Positions 27,821 through 36,615 of a DNA stretch of 64,000 bases are shown here, piece after piece. A program made the translations under genes and the position numbers. Each line of letters begins with the position of its first letter. The first letter of the stretch is position 1. Where the stretch lies: positions 3,440,501 to 3,504,500 of the forward strand of contig NZ_CP040818.1 in NCBI RefSeq assembly GCF_005887635.2, given 5' to 3'. A model generated the notes under the pieces. That model was not told the DNA's origin. It saw only the letters and a list, made by a program, of their open reading frames with translations, and did not search any database. Source of the DNA: Paroceanicella profunda. Its GTDB lineage: Bacteria > Pseudomonadota > Alphaproteobacteria > Rhodobacterales > Rhodobacteraceae.

Positions 27821-28942
27821 ATGACCTCCCTGACAGACTCGCCGCTGTTCCAGCCCTTCCGACTGAAATCCCTCGACCTGCCGAACCGGATCGTGATGGC
27901 GCCGATGACCCGCTCCTTCGCGAAGGACGGCATCCCCGGCCCAGAGAACGCCGCCTACTACCGACGCCGGGCCGAGGCCGATGTCGGGCTCATCCTCTCC
28001 GAAGGCACGGTGATCGACCGGCCCTCGGCGCGCAACGACCCCGGCATCCCGCTGTTCCACGGCCAGGCGGCGCTGGACGGCTGGAAAGAAGTGATCGACG
28101 GGGTGCATGCCGCCGGCGGCCGCATGGGCCCGCAGATCTGGCACGTGGGCGCGGTGGCGAGCTTCCTCACCGACTGGGTGCCCGATGACCCGTTCGAGGG
28201 CCCCTCCGGGCTGGCCGCGCCGGGCACGCCCCTGGGCCGGGCGATGACCGATTCCGACATCGCCGACACGCTGGACGCCTTCGGCCGCGCCGCCGCCGAC
28301 GCGAAGCGCCTGGGCTTCGACACGCTGGAGATCCACGGCGCCCACGGCTACCTCCTCGACCAGTTCTTCTGGTCCGGCACCAACCAGCGCACCGACGGCT
28401 ACAACGGTGACAGCATCGCCCGCCGCGCCCGGTTCGCGGCCGAGGTCGTGGCGGCCATGCGCGCCGCCGTGGGCCCGGACTTCCCCATCATCCTGCGCCT
28501 GAGCCAGTGGAAGCAGCAGGACTTCACCGCCCGCCTCGCCACCACGCCGGACGAGATGGCGCGCTGGCTGCTGCCGCTGGTCGACGCCGGCGCGGACGTG
28601 CTGCACTGCTCGCAGCGCCGCTTCTGGGAGCCGGAATTCCCGGAGCTTGACGGCACCGACGGGCTGAACTTCGCCGGCTGGGCGAAGAAGCTCACCGGGG
28701 CCGCCACGATCAGCGTGGGCTCCGTGGGGCTGTCGGGTGACTTCATGGGCGCCTTCGCCGGCGAGGGCGCCGGGGCGACCGGCCTCGGCAGCCTGCTCGA
28801 GCGCCTGGAGCGCGACGAGTTCGACCTCATCGCCGTCGGCCGCGCCCTGCTCGCAGACCCGCTCTGGGCGCGCAAGATCCGCACCGGCGACGTGGAGGCC
28901 CTCACCGACTTCTCCGCCGAGGCCCTTGGCGTGCTCGCCTGA
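27821..28942 (+). CDS. Old Yellow Enzyme-family NADH:flavin oxidoreductase
   Basis: A 373-residue FMN-binding TIM barrel that reduces activated C=C bonds of enones, quinones or nitro compounds with NAD(P)H. Seen are 'LPNRIVMAPMTRSFA' near residue 20, 'GPQIWHVGAVA' near 105 (the barrel strand before the substrate site), 'EIHGAHGYLLDQFFW' near 170 and 'FDLIAVGRALLADPLWARKI' near the end with the FMN-phosphate Gly/Arg. The His-x-x-Asn/His substrate pair is 'HGAH'. The ATG at 27821 follows a CGGAG site. It is divergent from hxlR, which probably controls it. Confidence 0.92.
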   Translation: MTSLTDSPLFQPFRLKSLDLPNRIVMAPMTRSFAKDGIPGPENAAYYRRRAEADVGLILSEGTVIDRPSARNDPGIPLFHGQAALDGWKEVIDGVHAAGGRMGPQIWHVGAVASFLTDWVPDDPFEGPSGLAAPGTPLGRAMTDSDIADTLDAFGRAAADAKRLGFDTLEIHGAHGYLLDQFFWSGTNQRTDGYNGDSIARRARFAAEVVAAMRAAVGPDFPIILRLSQWKQQDFTARLATTPDEMARWLLPLVDAGADVLHCSQRRFWEPEFPELDGTDGLNFAGWAKKLTGAATISVGSVGLSGDFMGAFAGEGAGATGLGSLLERLERDEFDLIAVGRALLADPLWARKIRTGDVEALTDFSAEALGVLA

Positions 28943-29271
28943 CGCCGGCCACCCGGCCCACCGCCCGTTCCCTCCGCCAGGAGGGGGCGGGCTCAGGTGC
29001 AACCGGCGCTTGCGCCGTCCGCCGGATCCCCCGCCCGGGGACTGCGGGCTTGCCCGGCCCGCAACATGCGCCGGTTCCCACCATCCGCCGGGCTCCGCTT
29101 CATCCGCCCTGCTCCGTGCGCCGGATCCTCCGGCTCCGGCGTCGCTGCCCGGCCACACGGCCCGCATTGTCCGTCGGACGGTCCTGCCCTGAATGTCCAC
29201 CGGACCACCGGCGCATCGCACCCGCTGGCGCCCGTTCCCCGCCGCGGTGGCCGGATCGATGGTCCCATCGC

Positions 29272-29510
29272 GCCTGCCCGATCATCCTTCCCGCCGCACC
29301 TGCCCGATCATCCTTCCCGCTGCACCTGCCCGATCGTCCTTCACTCTGCGGCAGCCGGATCACCTTTCCCTCCGCCCTGCCACATAGTCCCTGCTCCTGC
29401 GGCGGCCGGATCGCCCTCCCCGATGCGCCCACCGGATCACCCATGCCCGTGCGGCAACCTGATCGCCCATCCCGCTCACCCCGCCGGATCGCCCTTGCCC
29501 CTGCAGCGGC
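29272..29510. repeat. Degenerate 26-27-nt tandem repeats
   Basis: The motif TGCCCGATC starts at 29275, 29301 and 29327 (26 nt apart), and weaker copies of the form GCxGCCGGATCxCC continue to about 29510. They fill much of the 28943-29555 gap between the OYE gene and the helicase gene. No gene or terminator was recognised in the rest of that gap. Confidence 0.75.
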
Positions 29511-29555
29511 CGGAGGACCCCCCGGCCTGCCGGGGCCCACCGCCCGTGCCGCGCA

Positions 29556-32407
29556 TCATGAGCCCGCATCCGGCACGCCCAGTTCGGCCCTCAGCGCCTG
29601 AGGCACCGGCTCCGGCAGCTCCCAGGTCACGGTGATCGGCTGCTCCCCCTCCCACGACAGGAACCGCGGCTTTCCGCAATAGATGAACGGATTGACCTTC
29701 CCGTTCGCCCGGTTCCCGCGCCGCACGAAGAGGTGCACCTCGACATCCTCCGCCCCGGAGATGATCCGGCCGTGCCGCCCCTCCCGTGTCGTGCGGTTCT
29801 GGCTGAACCAGCGCAGCCGGTCCGGCGCCAGGAAGCTGTTCTCGTAGACGAGGTCCTGCGTGGACACGCCTGCCAGCAGGATGAGCGCGTTCCTTTCCCG
29901 GATCGGCAGGATGCCGGTGCGCCAGACATTCTGCGTGTAGGCCACCCCCATGGCCTCGGCGATCTCGGGCGCGAGATAGCGTTGCCAGGGCGTGAGCCCC
30001 CGCGCGCTCCGCACGAAGGGTGTGCCCTCTTCCTCCAGCGCCCGCGTGTCGGGGGCCTCGGACAGGCGCCAGTCGATCAGCTCCCGCGTCAGGCCCTGCA
30101 AGGCCGCGTCAGGCGTCGGGCGCGTGAGGCGCCAGCCCTCCCGCCCCTCGGAGACATGCGGATCGAAGCCAAGCGTCCCGGTGCCCGCCTCCGGTTGCCG
30201 CCCCTCGACGATCTGCTGCAGGGCCCGCAGGGCGGCGGGCCCGTAGCGGCGGGGCCTCTCGATGTCCGCGAGCAGGCGCGCATGCGTGGCGAACACCTGC
30301 TCTGGAAGCGGGTCGCCCATGTCGCGCACGAAGCTGAACCAGCCACCATGGCCCGTCGCCCTGGGGTCGAAGCCGTTGCGGAACATCTCGATGGCGGTGG
30401 GGCGCATGCCCTGCCGCGCGCGGAACTCGCGGTAGAAGGCCTCCAGCTCGGCCGCCCCTTCCCTGGGGGTGAGCAGGGCGCGCAGGATGTCGATGACCTC
30501 CAGCTCATAGGTGATCTCGCAGCCCGGCGGCAGCGCCAGCTCCCCGCGCTCCCAGGCGTCCAGCCTGCCGGAGACGGACCGGTCCCCGCTGCCGGCCTGC
30601 AGCAGGGCCGCCACCTTGGTGAGGAACGAGCGGTGGTTGCCGATGTAGTCGATCACCTGCAGCACCTTGCCGTCGAGCTTGCGCAGCCCCCGGCCGAGCT
30701 GCTGCAGCCAGATGACCGCGCTTTCGGTCGGGCGCAGCATCAGCACCGTGCCGATTTCCGGCACGTCCACACCCTCGTTGAACATGTCCACGGCGAAGAG
30801 GATATCCAGCTCCCCCGCCCCGAGCTGCGTCAGCGCACTGGCGCGCGGTGCGGAGCCTTCCCCCGAGTGCACCGCCACGGCGCGCAGCCCGGCCTCCCGG
30901 AACGCCTGGGCCATGTAGTCCGCATGGCGCTTCGAACAGCAGAAACCGATGGCCGGCCCCCGGGCCCGGGCCCGGAATTGCCCGAGCGCGTTGCCGGCCC
31001 GGGCCCGGGTGGCGAGCACCGCTTCGAGGGCTTCGGGGTCGAACTGGCCCGATCGCCACGGGATCTGCGCATAGTCGATGTCGTCCGGCACGCCGAAATA
31101 CTGGAAGGGAGACAGGCGCTCCGCCGCGATGCCGCGGAACAGGTCGCACTGGTAGACCAGGTTCTCGCCGCAGAGCCCGAGCAGGTCCGCCCCGTCGGTC
31201 CTGTCCGGTGTGGCCGTGAGCCCCAGCAGGAAGCGCGGGGTGAAATGCCCGATCAGGGTCTGGTAGGTGCGCGCGGCCGCGTGGTGGAACTCGTCCACCA
31301 CGATGTAGTCGAAATGATCGGGGGAGAAGCGGCGCAGATGGCCGGTCCGCCCCAGGGTCTGGATTGAGGCGAACAGGATCTCGGCGCCGGCCTCCTTCTG
31401 CGCACCGGTGTAGCGGCCCATGCGGGCCTCGGGCCGCACCTTGCGGAAGGCGGACATGGCCTGGGTCAGGATCTCGTCCCTGTGCGCCACGAAGAGCACG
31501 CGCCCCGCCGCGGCGCGCAGGGTGTCGAAGGCGGCGAGCCAGGTCTTGCCCAGGCCGGTTGCCAGCACGACGAGCCCCGCCCGGTGGCCGGCGGCGCGCG
31601 TCTCGCGCAGCTCTCCAGCGCCTCGGCCTGGATGGCGTGGGGGTCCGGCGGCGGGCCCTCCTCCGCCACCACCCTGCGGGAGAAATCCGGCAGCGCCCGG
31701 CTGCGGCGCCGCCCTGCATAGCCCTCGATCCAGGCCTCCGTCAGCGGGCTCACCTGGGGGGTGGCGAGCAGCGCCTCGAAGGCCCGTGCCACCTCGTCCG
31801 TCGCGGCCGCCGAGTGCAGGTTCCATTCCACCCCGTCGACCAGGGCCGAGTGCGAGAGGTTCGAACTTCCCACGATTGCCATGCCCGCGTCATCGGACGC
31901 GCGAAACAGCCAGGCCTTCGGGTGGAAGCTGAGGCCGCGGGTTTCGAAGATGAAAAGCTCCGCCCCCTCCAGGTCCCGCAGGCGCCGCAGCGCGGCCGGG
32001 TCCGTCGTGTCCAGGTAATCCCCGACGACGATGCGCAGCCGGCCGCCGCGCGCCAGCAACTCGCGCAGCCATGGCTCCAGCAGGGCAACGCCGCTGTCCA
32101 TCGCGAAGGCCACGGCAAGGTCCACGCTGGTGGCCGTGTCGATGTGCTCGCCCAGCAAGGGCAACAGCGGGTCCTGGCCACCGGTCGTCAGGCGGTCGCC
32201 CGCGCCGAGCCGGAAGTGGAAATGCCCGCAGGCCGTCGAGGTTCTGAGCCGGTTGACCCCGCCGGAGAGCGCCGCGCCAAGCGCCCCGAGCATCTGCATC
32301 TGCTCGGCACCGGTCAGCCCCGCCCAGTCCCCCACGTGCCGGGGCGCGGGGATGACCCCCGGCACCGGGCCGGAGCAGATCGGGCAGGGTCGGGAGGATG
32401 CGGACAA
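29556..32407 (-). pseudogene. Frameshifted PLD-SF2 helicase-DUF3427 gene with HIT-like remnant
   Basis: Two frames together make one protein. The 5' part (to about 31610) encodes a phospholipase D-like/HKD nuclease domain ('VDLAVAFAMDSGVALLEPWL', 'FHPKAWLF', 'VGSSNLSHSALVDGVEW'). The 3' part encodes a superfamily II helicase: Walker A 'VLATGLGKT', 'DEFHHAAARTY' motif II, 'QQLGRGLRKLDG' motif VI, then a DUF3427 C-terminal region. The two join by a -1 shift near 31605-31618 ('QAEALE' to 'LRETRAAGHRAG'). Upstream, 'CPICSG', 'PRHVGDWAGLTGAEQ' and 'HFHFRL' look like pieces of a shortened HIT domain; HIT-PLD-helicase fusions exist. Clear start codons are lacking (an ATG at 32299 or TTG at 32407). 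A sequencing error is possible. Such proteins are suspected in nucleic-acid defence or repair. Confidence 0.75.
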
Positions 32408-32689
32408 AACTGCGCCTGGGAGGTTTCCTGTCAGGCCCAGGGTGGTCCGGCGGCGGCCTCTTGTCCAGGAGGTGTTTTCACCCGATGCCGTCACCGGCAC
32501 CCGTGCACCGACAGGCGCGCCCCGGGCGCCGGGCGGGAAGCGGCACCGCTCCCGCCGTATCGGCCGCGCTGCATCGCCGGCGGCGATGGCGGGGCGGCCG
32601 CGCGCCGTGGGGCCGCCCCTGCCGGGCTCTCCGCCAGCCGCCGCGGCGGCAAGGGGGTCGGGGGACAAGGGGTGCAGGACATTTCCGCG

Positions 32690-32800
32690 TCCGGGTTTCC
32701 CCGGGCCGGGTTCGAACCGGCACGGTCCGGGCTGCCCCGGACCACCCGTTTCCGGGTACGGATACCATGTAGTCCTGCCGGCATTCCCCCGACATGTGGT
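32690..32800 (-). ncRNA. tRNA-like structured RNA, candidate Y RNA (copy B)
   Basis: On the minus strand, downstream of rsr. Consecutive helices can be drawn: 32775-32760 (GGA-TAC arms, loop ATG), 32757-32744 (ACCCG-GAAA-CGGGT, a GNRA loop), 32743-32724 (8-bp GGTCCGGG stem), 32721-32705 (a perfect 5-bp stem with 7-nt loop TTCGAAC, identical in form to a tRNA T-arm) and 32704-32691 (CCGGG-GAAA-CCCGG). There is no standard acceptor stem or CCA, so it is not a tRNA. Bacterial Y RNAs (YrlA type) are encoded beside rsr and carry a tRNA-like module, which is the best explanation. Ends are approximate. Confidence 0.55.
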
Positions 32801-32904
32801 CTCGCGCAGCGTGCGGCGGAACCGCGGTGTCAGGTCCCGGCGACAAGGGTGGAAGAAACAAACCCGGAGGCCCGCCCCGCGTGGCTTGCGCCGCGCATTT
32901 GCCG

Positions 32905-33000
32905 TCTGGGCGCCTGCAGGGAGGGAGTCGAACCCGATCGGCGCCTCCGGAAGTCCGGTGCAGTGTGGTTTCTTCGGCATTCGCCGGGAAGTTCCTTCGC
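32905..33000 (-). ncRNA. tRNA-like structured RNA, candidate Y RNA (copy A)
   Basis: On the minus strand, beginning about 80 bp after the rsr stop. It has GCCGAAG (32978-32972), which fits the GNCGAAN(0-1)G motif I recall for Ro-binding stems of bacterial Y RNAs. Then come a CCGGA-CT-TCCGG hairpin (32958-32947), GGCGCC arms (32945-32940 and 32914-32909), and inside them a T-arm-like GGG-TTCGACT-CCC (32935-32923). It shares CGGnGAATGCCG and the overall order of elements with copy B. Ends are approximate; no Rho-independent terminator was seen. Confidence 0.5.
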
Positions 33001-33081
33001 TTCAGGGGCAGGCCAGGCGGACAAGCGCGCCGGGAGACGGGGCATTCGGATGGAGCCTCCCGGCCATTCCGCCAGGCCCGG

Positions 33082-34638
33082 TCACAGGGCGATCCTCTCG
33101 ATCTCGCCGATCCAGTGGTCCGCGCCGGACCGGCCGGAGGCATGCGCCGCGACCTGATCGAACACCGCGTCCGAGAACCCGCCGACATTCAGCACGTCCG
33201 CCCGGCCCTGCACCTGCGTGGTGCCATAGGGCGCGATGTCGATGCAGACCAGCCGGGCCCCCGGGTTGCGGAGGCTGATCTGCGCCCACTCCTGCATCAT
33301 CGCGGTGCCGCGCCCGCCGGCCCGGGCATCGGCCCAGGACTGGTTGTCCGACACGAACACCACCAGGTCCGGCGCCTCCCGGCGCTGGTTCAGCAGGCGC
33401 AGCGGCGCGGAACAATCGGTTCCGCCCCCCGCCAGCGCGGCCAGCCGCCCCGCGTTGGTGAGGATCGTGTCGCGCGGCTCCAGCCGGACGTCCCGCACCC
33501 GGGTGCAGAACGGCAGGACCTCGCAGCCCGCGTTCGCGCGGCTCATCGCCGCCGCCACCAGCGCCGCCACGTCCACGTGACGCACCCGCGAGGTCGCCCC
33601 CTTGCGCACCCCGGTCACCGAACCGGTCATCGACCCGGAAACGTCCGGGCAGACCACGACCCTGCCGCCGATCTCCGGCACGTTGCTCACCGCGATCTCC
33701 ATCGCGTCATGCAGCGCATCCAGGATCTCGCGCGGCATCGCCCCGGCCACGGTCTGCGCCGCCACCATCAACTGGTAGGGAAACGCCCGCGCCCTTGAGA
33801 TCGCCGTCTCGTCGCGCAGCAGTGCCGCGACATGCGCGACATTGGCCGTGTCGGCGAACACGCCGTGCCGCAGGAAGGTGTTCAGGTTCTGCCGCACCAT
33901 CTGCCAGGAGCCGCCGCGCGCGATCTGCGCCCAGTGCTCCGGGGACAGATCGAGCTGGGTGAGCATCTGGAACGGCACGTCCGGAACCGGGCCGCGGCCC
34001 GTGGCCCGGAAGGCCATCCAGTCCCGCAGCGCGGGCGGCAGCAGCGCGGCCTCGCAGGGCCGGCCCAGGATCCAGGCGAACAGGGCCTCGCGCCCGGGCG
34101 TGCCGGGGCGAGGATGGACCATCCGGATCACGTCCGCCAGCCGCGGTTCGGCGCCGATGCAGGCCTGTAGCAACGCCCTGTCGGACGCCGCGGTCAGCCA
34201 GTCCTGCACCATCGCCTTGGGCGCGCTGCCGAGCGACCTGCGCCCGGTCTGCCCGGACCGGATCACCTGCACGAAGGTGCGCAGCATCCTGCCACTGTCC
34301 ACCACCCGGCCGAAAGCGGCCCGGAACAGGGCCGGATCGCGCCGCGCCAGCACAGCCAGCAGCACGGCCGGCATGTCCTTCATGTGGCCCTTCTGCCGGG
34401 CGTAGATTGCGGTCTGCGCCAGGAACCGCGGCGCCACGGCCTCGGCCGCCGCCAGCACCCGCGCCAGTTCGGTGCCGGCATCATGGTAGACCATGCCCCC
34501 GAAGGTGCCGGTCATCGCCAGCTGGGCCAGGGCATGCGCATCGGAATAGGCGTAGGCCGGCGCCGCGTGAGCGTTGGTTGCGTCTGCCTTCGGCAGCAGC
34601 CGGCCTCTCAGCGACGCAAACACGGTTCTGTTTGCCAT
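33082..34638 (-). CDS. rsr: Bacterial Ro60 orthologue (TROVE-vWA RNA-binding protein)
   Basis: A 518-residue Ro60/Rsr protein. Residues about 20-300 are TROVE HEAT-like repeats that form the RNA-binding ring ('AIYARQKGHMKDMPAVLLAVLA', 'WQMVRQNLNTFLRHGVF'). Residues about 320-510 are a von Willebrand A domain with an intact MIDAS: 'CPDVSGSMTGS' near residue 330, Thr in 'GGGTDCSAP' and Asp in 'FVSDNQSW'. Ro60 binds Y RNAs and misfolded RNAs and works with PNPase or nucleases in decay. The ATG at 34638 with an AAGGACGAG site was preferred to a GTG at 34677. It is divergent from rtcR and followed by two Y-RNA-like segments. Confidence 0.93.
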   Translation of the reverse strand: MANRTVFASLRGRLLPKADATNAHAAPAYAYSDAHALAQLAMTGTFGGMVYHDAGTELARVLAAAEAVAPRFLAQTAIYARQKGHMKDMPAVLLAVLARRDPALFRAAFGRVVDSGRMLRTFVQVIRSGQTGRRSLGSAPKAMVQDWLTAASDRALLQACIGAEPRLADVIRMVHPRPGTPGREALFAWILGRPCEAALLPPALRDWMAFRATGRGPVPDVPFQMLTQLDLSPEHWAQIARGGSWQMVRQNLNTFLRHGVFADTANVAHVAALLRDETAISRARAFPYQLMVAAQTVAGAMPREILDALHDAMEIAVSNVPEIGGRVVVCPDVSGSMTGSVTGVRKGATSRVRHVDVAALVAAAMSRANAGCEVLPFCTRVRDVRLEPRDTILTNAGRLAALAGGGTDCSAPLRLLNQRREAPDLVVFVSDNQSWADARAGGRGTAMMQEWAQISLRNPGARLVCIDIAPYGTTQVQGRADVLNVGGFSDAVFDQVAAHASGRSGADHWIGEIERIAL

Positions 34639-34660
34639 CTGTCTCGTCCTTGCTTGTTGA

Positions 34661-34676
34661 CGAGAGCGTTTTGCCA
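34661..34676 (-). promoter_or_regulatory. Weak candidate sigma-54 promoter of rsr
   Basis: TGGCA at 34676-34672 matches the -24 element; at the -12 position the sequence is TCTC instead of TTGC, so the conserved GC is broken. It lies 23-38 bp before the rsr ATG, in the region where the divergent RtcR should act. Because RtcR's sigma-54 loop is also unusual, the weak match may be meaningful or may mean this is not the promoter. Confidence 0.3.
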
Positions 34677-34747
34677 CGGCGCGGCGTGAGGCCCGAGGAA
34701 AATCGCATTTCCGCTCAAAACTCTGACATAACTGCGTTATTCGTCGA

Positions 34748-34777
34748 TTTACGGAAAGGCGTTCATCCGAATATTAT
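34748..34777 (+). promoter_or_regulatory. Candidate promoter of rtcR
   Basis: TTTACG (34748-34753) and TATTAT (34772-34777), 18 bp apart, in an AT-rich island that stands out from the surrounding DNA. Transcription would begin about 30 bp before the GTG start of rtcR. Confidence 0.4.
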
Positions 34778-34814
34778 ATGTCGATATAGGCCTTTATCGT
34801 ATGGGATAGATCTG

Positions 34815-36377
34815 GTGAAAAACGTTGTGATCGGCTTCCTCGGCACCAAGCTGGACATGGGCCGGAAGAGGCGCTGGCGCCCCACCCCCGGCCTCGCCAC
34901 CAACGGCCAGTTCCACATCGACCGGCTCGAGATCCTGTTCGACAGGGAGTACGACCGCCTCGCGCACCGGGTCCGGTCCGAGGTGGAGGCGGCGTCTCCC
35001 GGTACCGAGGTGCTGCTGCGCGATTTCGACCTCGCGGACCCCTGGGATTTCCAGGAGGTCTACGGAAAGCTGTTCGACTTCGCCCGTGCCTACGGGTTCG
35101 ACGAGGACCGGGAGCGTTACCATGTCCACCTCACCACCGGCACGCATGTGGCGCAGATCTGCTGGTTCCTGCTCACCGAGAGCCGGCACATCCCCGCGCG
35201 GCTCATCCAGACCGGGCCGCCGGGCCCGGGGGAGAGCGCGCCCAGGCTCGATATCATCGACCTGGACCTGAGCCGCTACAACGCGCTCCAGCAGCGCTTC
35301 GACCAGCTGTCGCGCGCCTACAGCGACCAGTTGAAGGGCGGCATCGAGACCCGCAACGCCGCCTACAACGCCCTGATCGACCGGATCGAGCTGGTGGCTA
35401 GCGCGTCCGACGAGCCGATCCTGCTGCTGGGTGAGACCGGCACGGGCAAGACGGAACTGGCCGAGCGCATCCACGCCCTCAAGCTGGACCGCCGCCGCGT
35501 GAAGGGGCGGATGGTGCATGTGAACTGCGCCACGCTGCGCGGACCGGACGCCATGGCCGCCCTGTTCGGCCAGCGGCGCGGCCACACTGGCGTCGCCGGC
35601 TCCGAGCGCAACGGGCTGCTGCGCGAGGCGGACGGCGGCGTGCTGTTCCTCGACGAGGTGGACGAACTCGGGCTCGGCGAGCAGGCGGTGCTGCTGCATG
35701 CGATCGAGAGCGGGCGGTTCTACCCGCTCGGCTCGGACCATGAGGTGAGCAGCCGGTTCCGCATCCTCTCCGGGGCCAGCCGCGATCTGCGCGCCCTCGG
35801 CGCGGCCGGCGCGTTCCGGCCCGATCTCCTCGCCCGCCTCGGCATGTGGAGCTTCCGCCTGCCCCCGATGCGGGAGCGGCGGGAGGATATCGAGCCGAAC
35901 CTCGCCTTCGAGCTTGCCCGGGCGGAACGGCAGCTGGGAACACGGGTCGGCTTCAACACCGATGCCCGCGCGCGCTACCTGACGTTCGCCTCCGACCCGG
36001 CAACCGCCTGGCCCGGCAATTTCCGCGACTTCGGCGCCTCGGTGCGCAGGCTGTGCACCCTCGCGCCGCGCGGGCGTATCACCCGCAGCATGGTGGAGGA
36101 GGAAATCGCGACCCTCGTCACCGACTGGGGCACCGCGACCTCCGACGCGGATCAGCGCCTGGTCCGCGACCTGCTCGGGGAGGCCGCCGGCGATGTCGAC
36201 CCGTTCGACGTGGTCCAGCTCGCCCATGTGCTGCGCATCTGCAGGCAGTCCCCCAGCCTGAGCGCGGCCGGCCGCAGCCTCTTCGCCGCCTCCCGCAGCC
36301 GGAAGTCGACGCAGAATGACGCGGACCGGCTGAGGAAATACCTCGCGCGGTTCGGCCTCGCATGGGGGGCCCTGTAG
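34815..36377 (+). CDS. rtcR: RtcR, CARF-domain sigma-54 activator of RNA repair genes
   Basis: A 520-residue protein aligned by eye along its length with E. coli RtcR. Residues 1-180 are the CARF-type sensor ('VVIGFLGTKLD', 'LADPWDFQEVYGKLFDFARAY', 'HVHLTTGTHVAQICWFLLTE', 'RLIQTGPP', 'IIDLDLSRYNA'), which in this family responds to RNA ends or cyclic-phosphate products. AAA+ motifs are Walker A 'GETGTGKT' (206-213) and Walker B 'GVLFLDEVDELG'. The sigma-54 contact loop, GAFTGA in relatives, reads GHTGVA (256-261). The C-terminus 'NDADRLRKYLARFGLAW' is the family HTH end. The start is a GTG at 34815, matching the family's N-terminus; no upstream in-frame ATG fits. Confidence 0.93.
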   Translation: MKNVVIGFLGTKLDMGRKRRWRPTPGLATNGQFHIDRLEILFDREYDRLAHRVRSEVEAASPGTEVLLRDFDLADPWDFQEVYGKLFDFARAYGFDEDRERYHVHLTTGTHVAQICWFLLTESRHIPARLIQTGPPGPGESAPRLDIIDLDLSRYNALQQRFDQLSRAYSDQLKGGIETRNAAYNALIDRIELVASASDEPILLLGETGTGKTELAERIHALKLDRRRVKGRMVHVNCATLRGPDAMAALFGQRRGHTGVAGSERNGLLREADGGVLFLDEVDELGLGEQAVLLHAIESGRFYPLGSDHEVSSRFRILSGASRDLRALGAAGAFRPDLLARLGMWSFRLPPMRERREDIEPNLAFELARAERQLGTRVGFNTDARARYLTFASDPATAWPGNFRDFGASVRRLCTLAPRGRITRSMVEEEIATLVTDWGTATSDADQRLVRDLLGEAAGDVDPFDVVQLAHVLRICRQSPSLSAAGRSLFAASRSRKSTQNDADRLRKYLARFGLAWGAL

Positions 36378-36615
36378 CGCGGCCCATCCCCGCTGGTCCG
36401 CCTCCGGCCTCCCGGCCGGAAGCCCCCGCGTGGAGCGCGGGAGGCAGGGCACTCCGGCGCGAAGCTGCGCCTTGCCGCGGCAGCGCGCGGCGGAACCCGG
36501 GCCGGGACTGTCCGCCCCGCGTGCGCCCGGCAACGTCCCGAATGGGGAATGGCGAAGGCCAGCCTGCGAACGGGGCTGATCGGGGGGGAGGAGACTTGCC
36601 CGGGGGCGGAGCGCG

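Noticed and set aside
31605..31618. Programmed -1 frameshift joining PLD and helicase parts
   Set aside because: No slippery heptamer (X XXY YYZ) and no obvious pseudoknot at the junction; a mutation or sequencing error is simpler.
32690..33000. Canonical tRNA genes
   Set aside because: T-arm-like hairpins are clear, but no 7-bp acceptor stem, D-arm, regular anticodon arm or CCA end could be assembled; position after rsr fits Y RNAs better.
29556..36377. rtcB or rtcA in the RNA-repair locus
   Set aside because: No protein with RtcB ligase or RtcA cyclase motifs is present on either strand in the region or elsewhere in the window.
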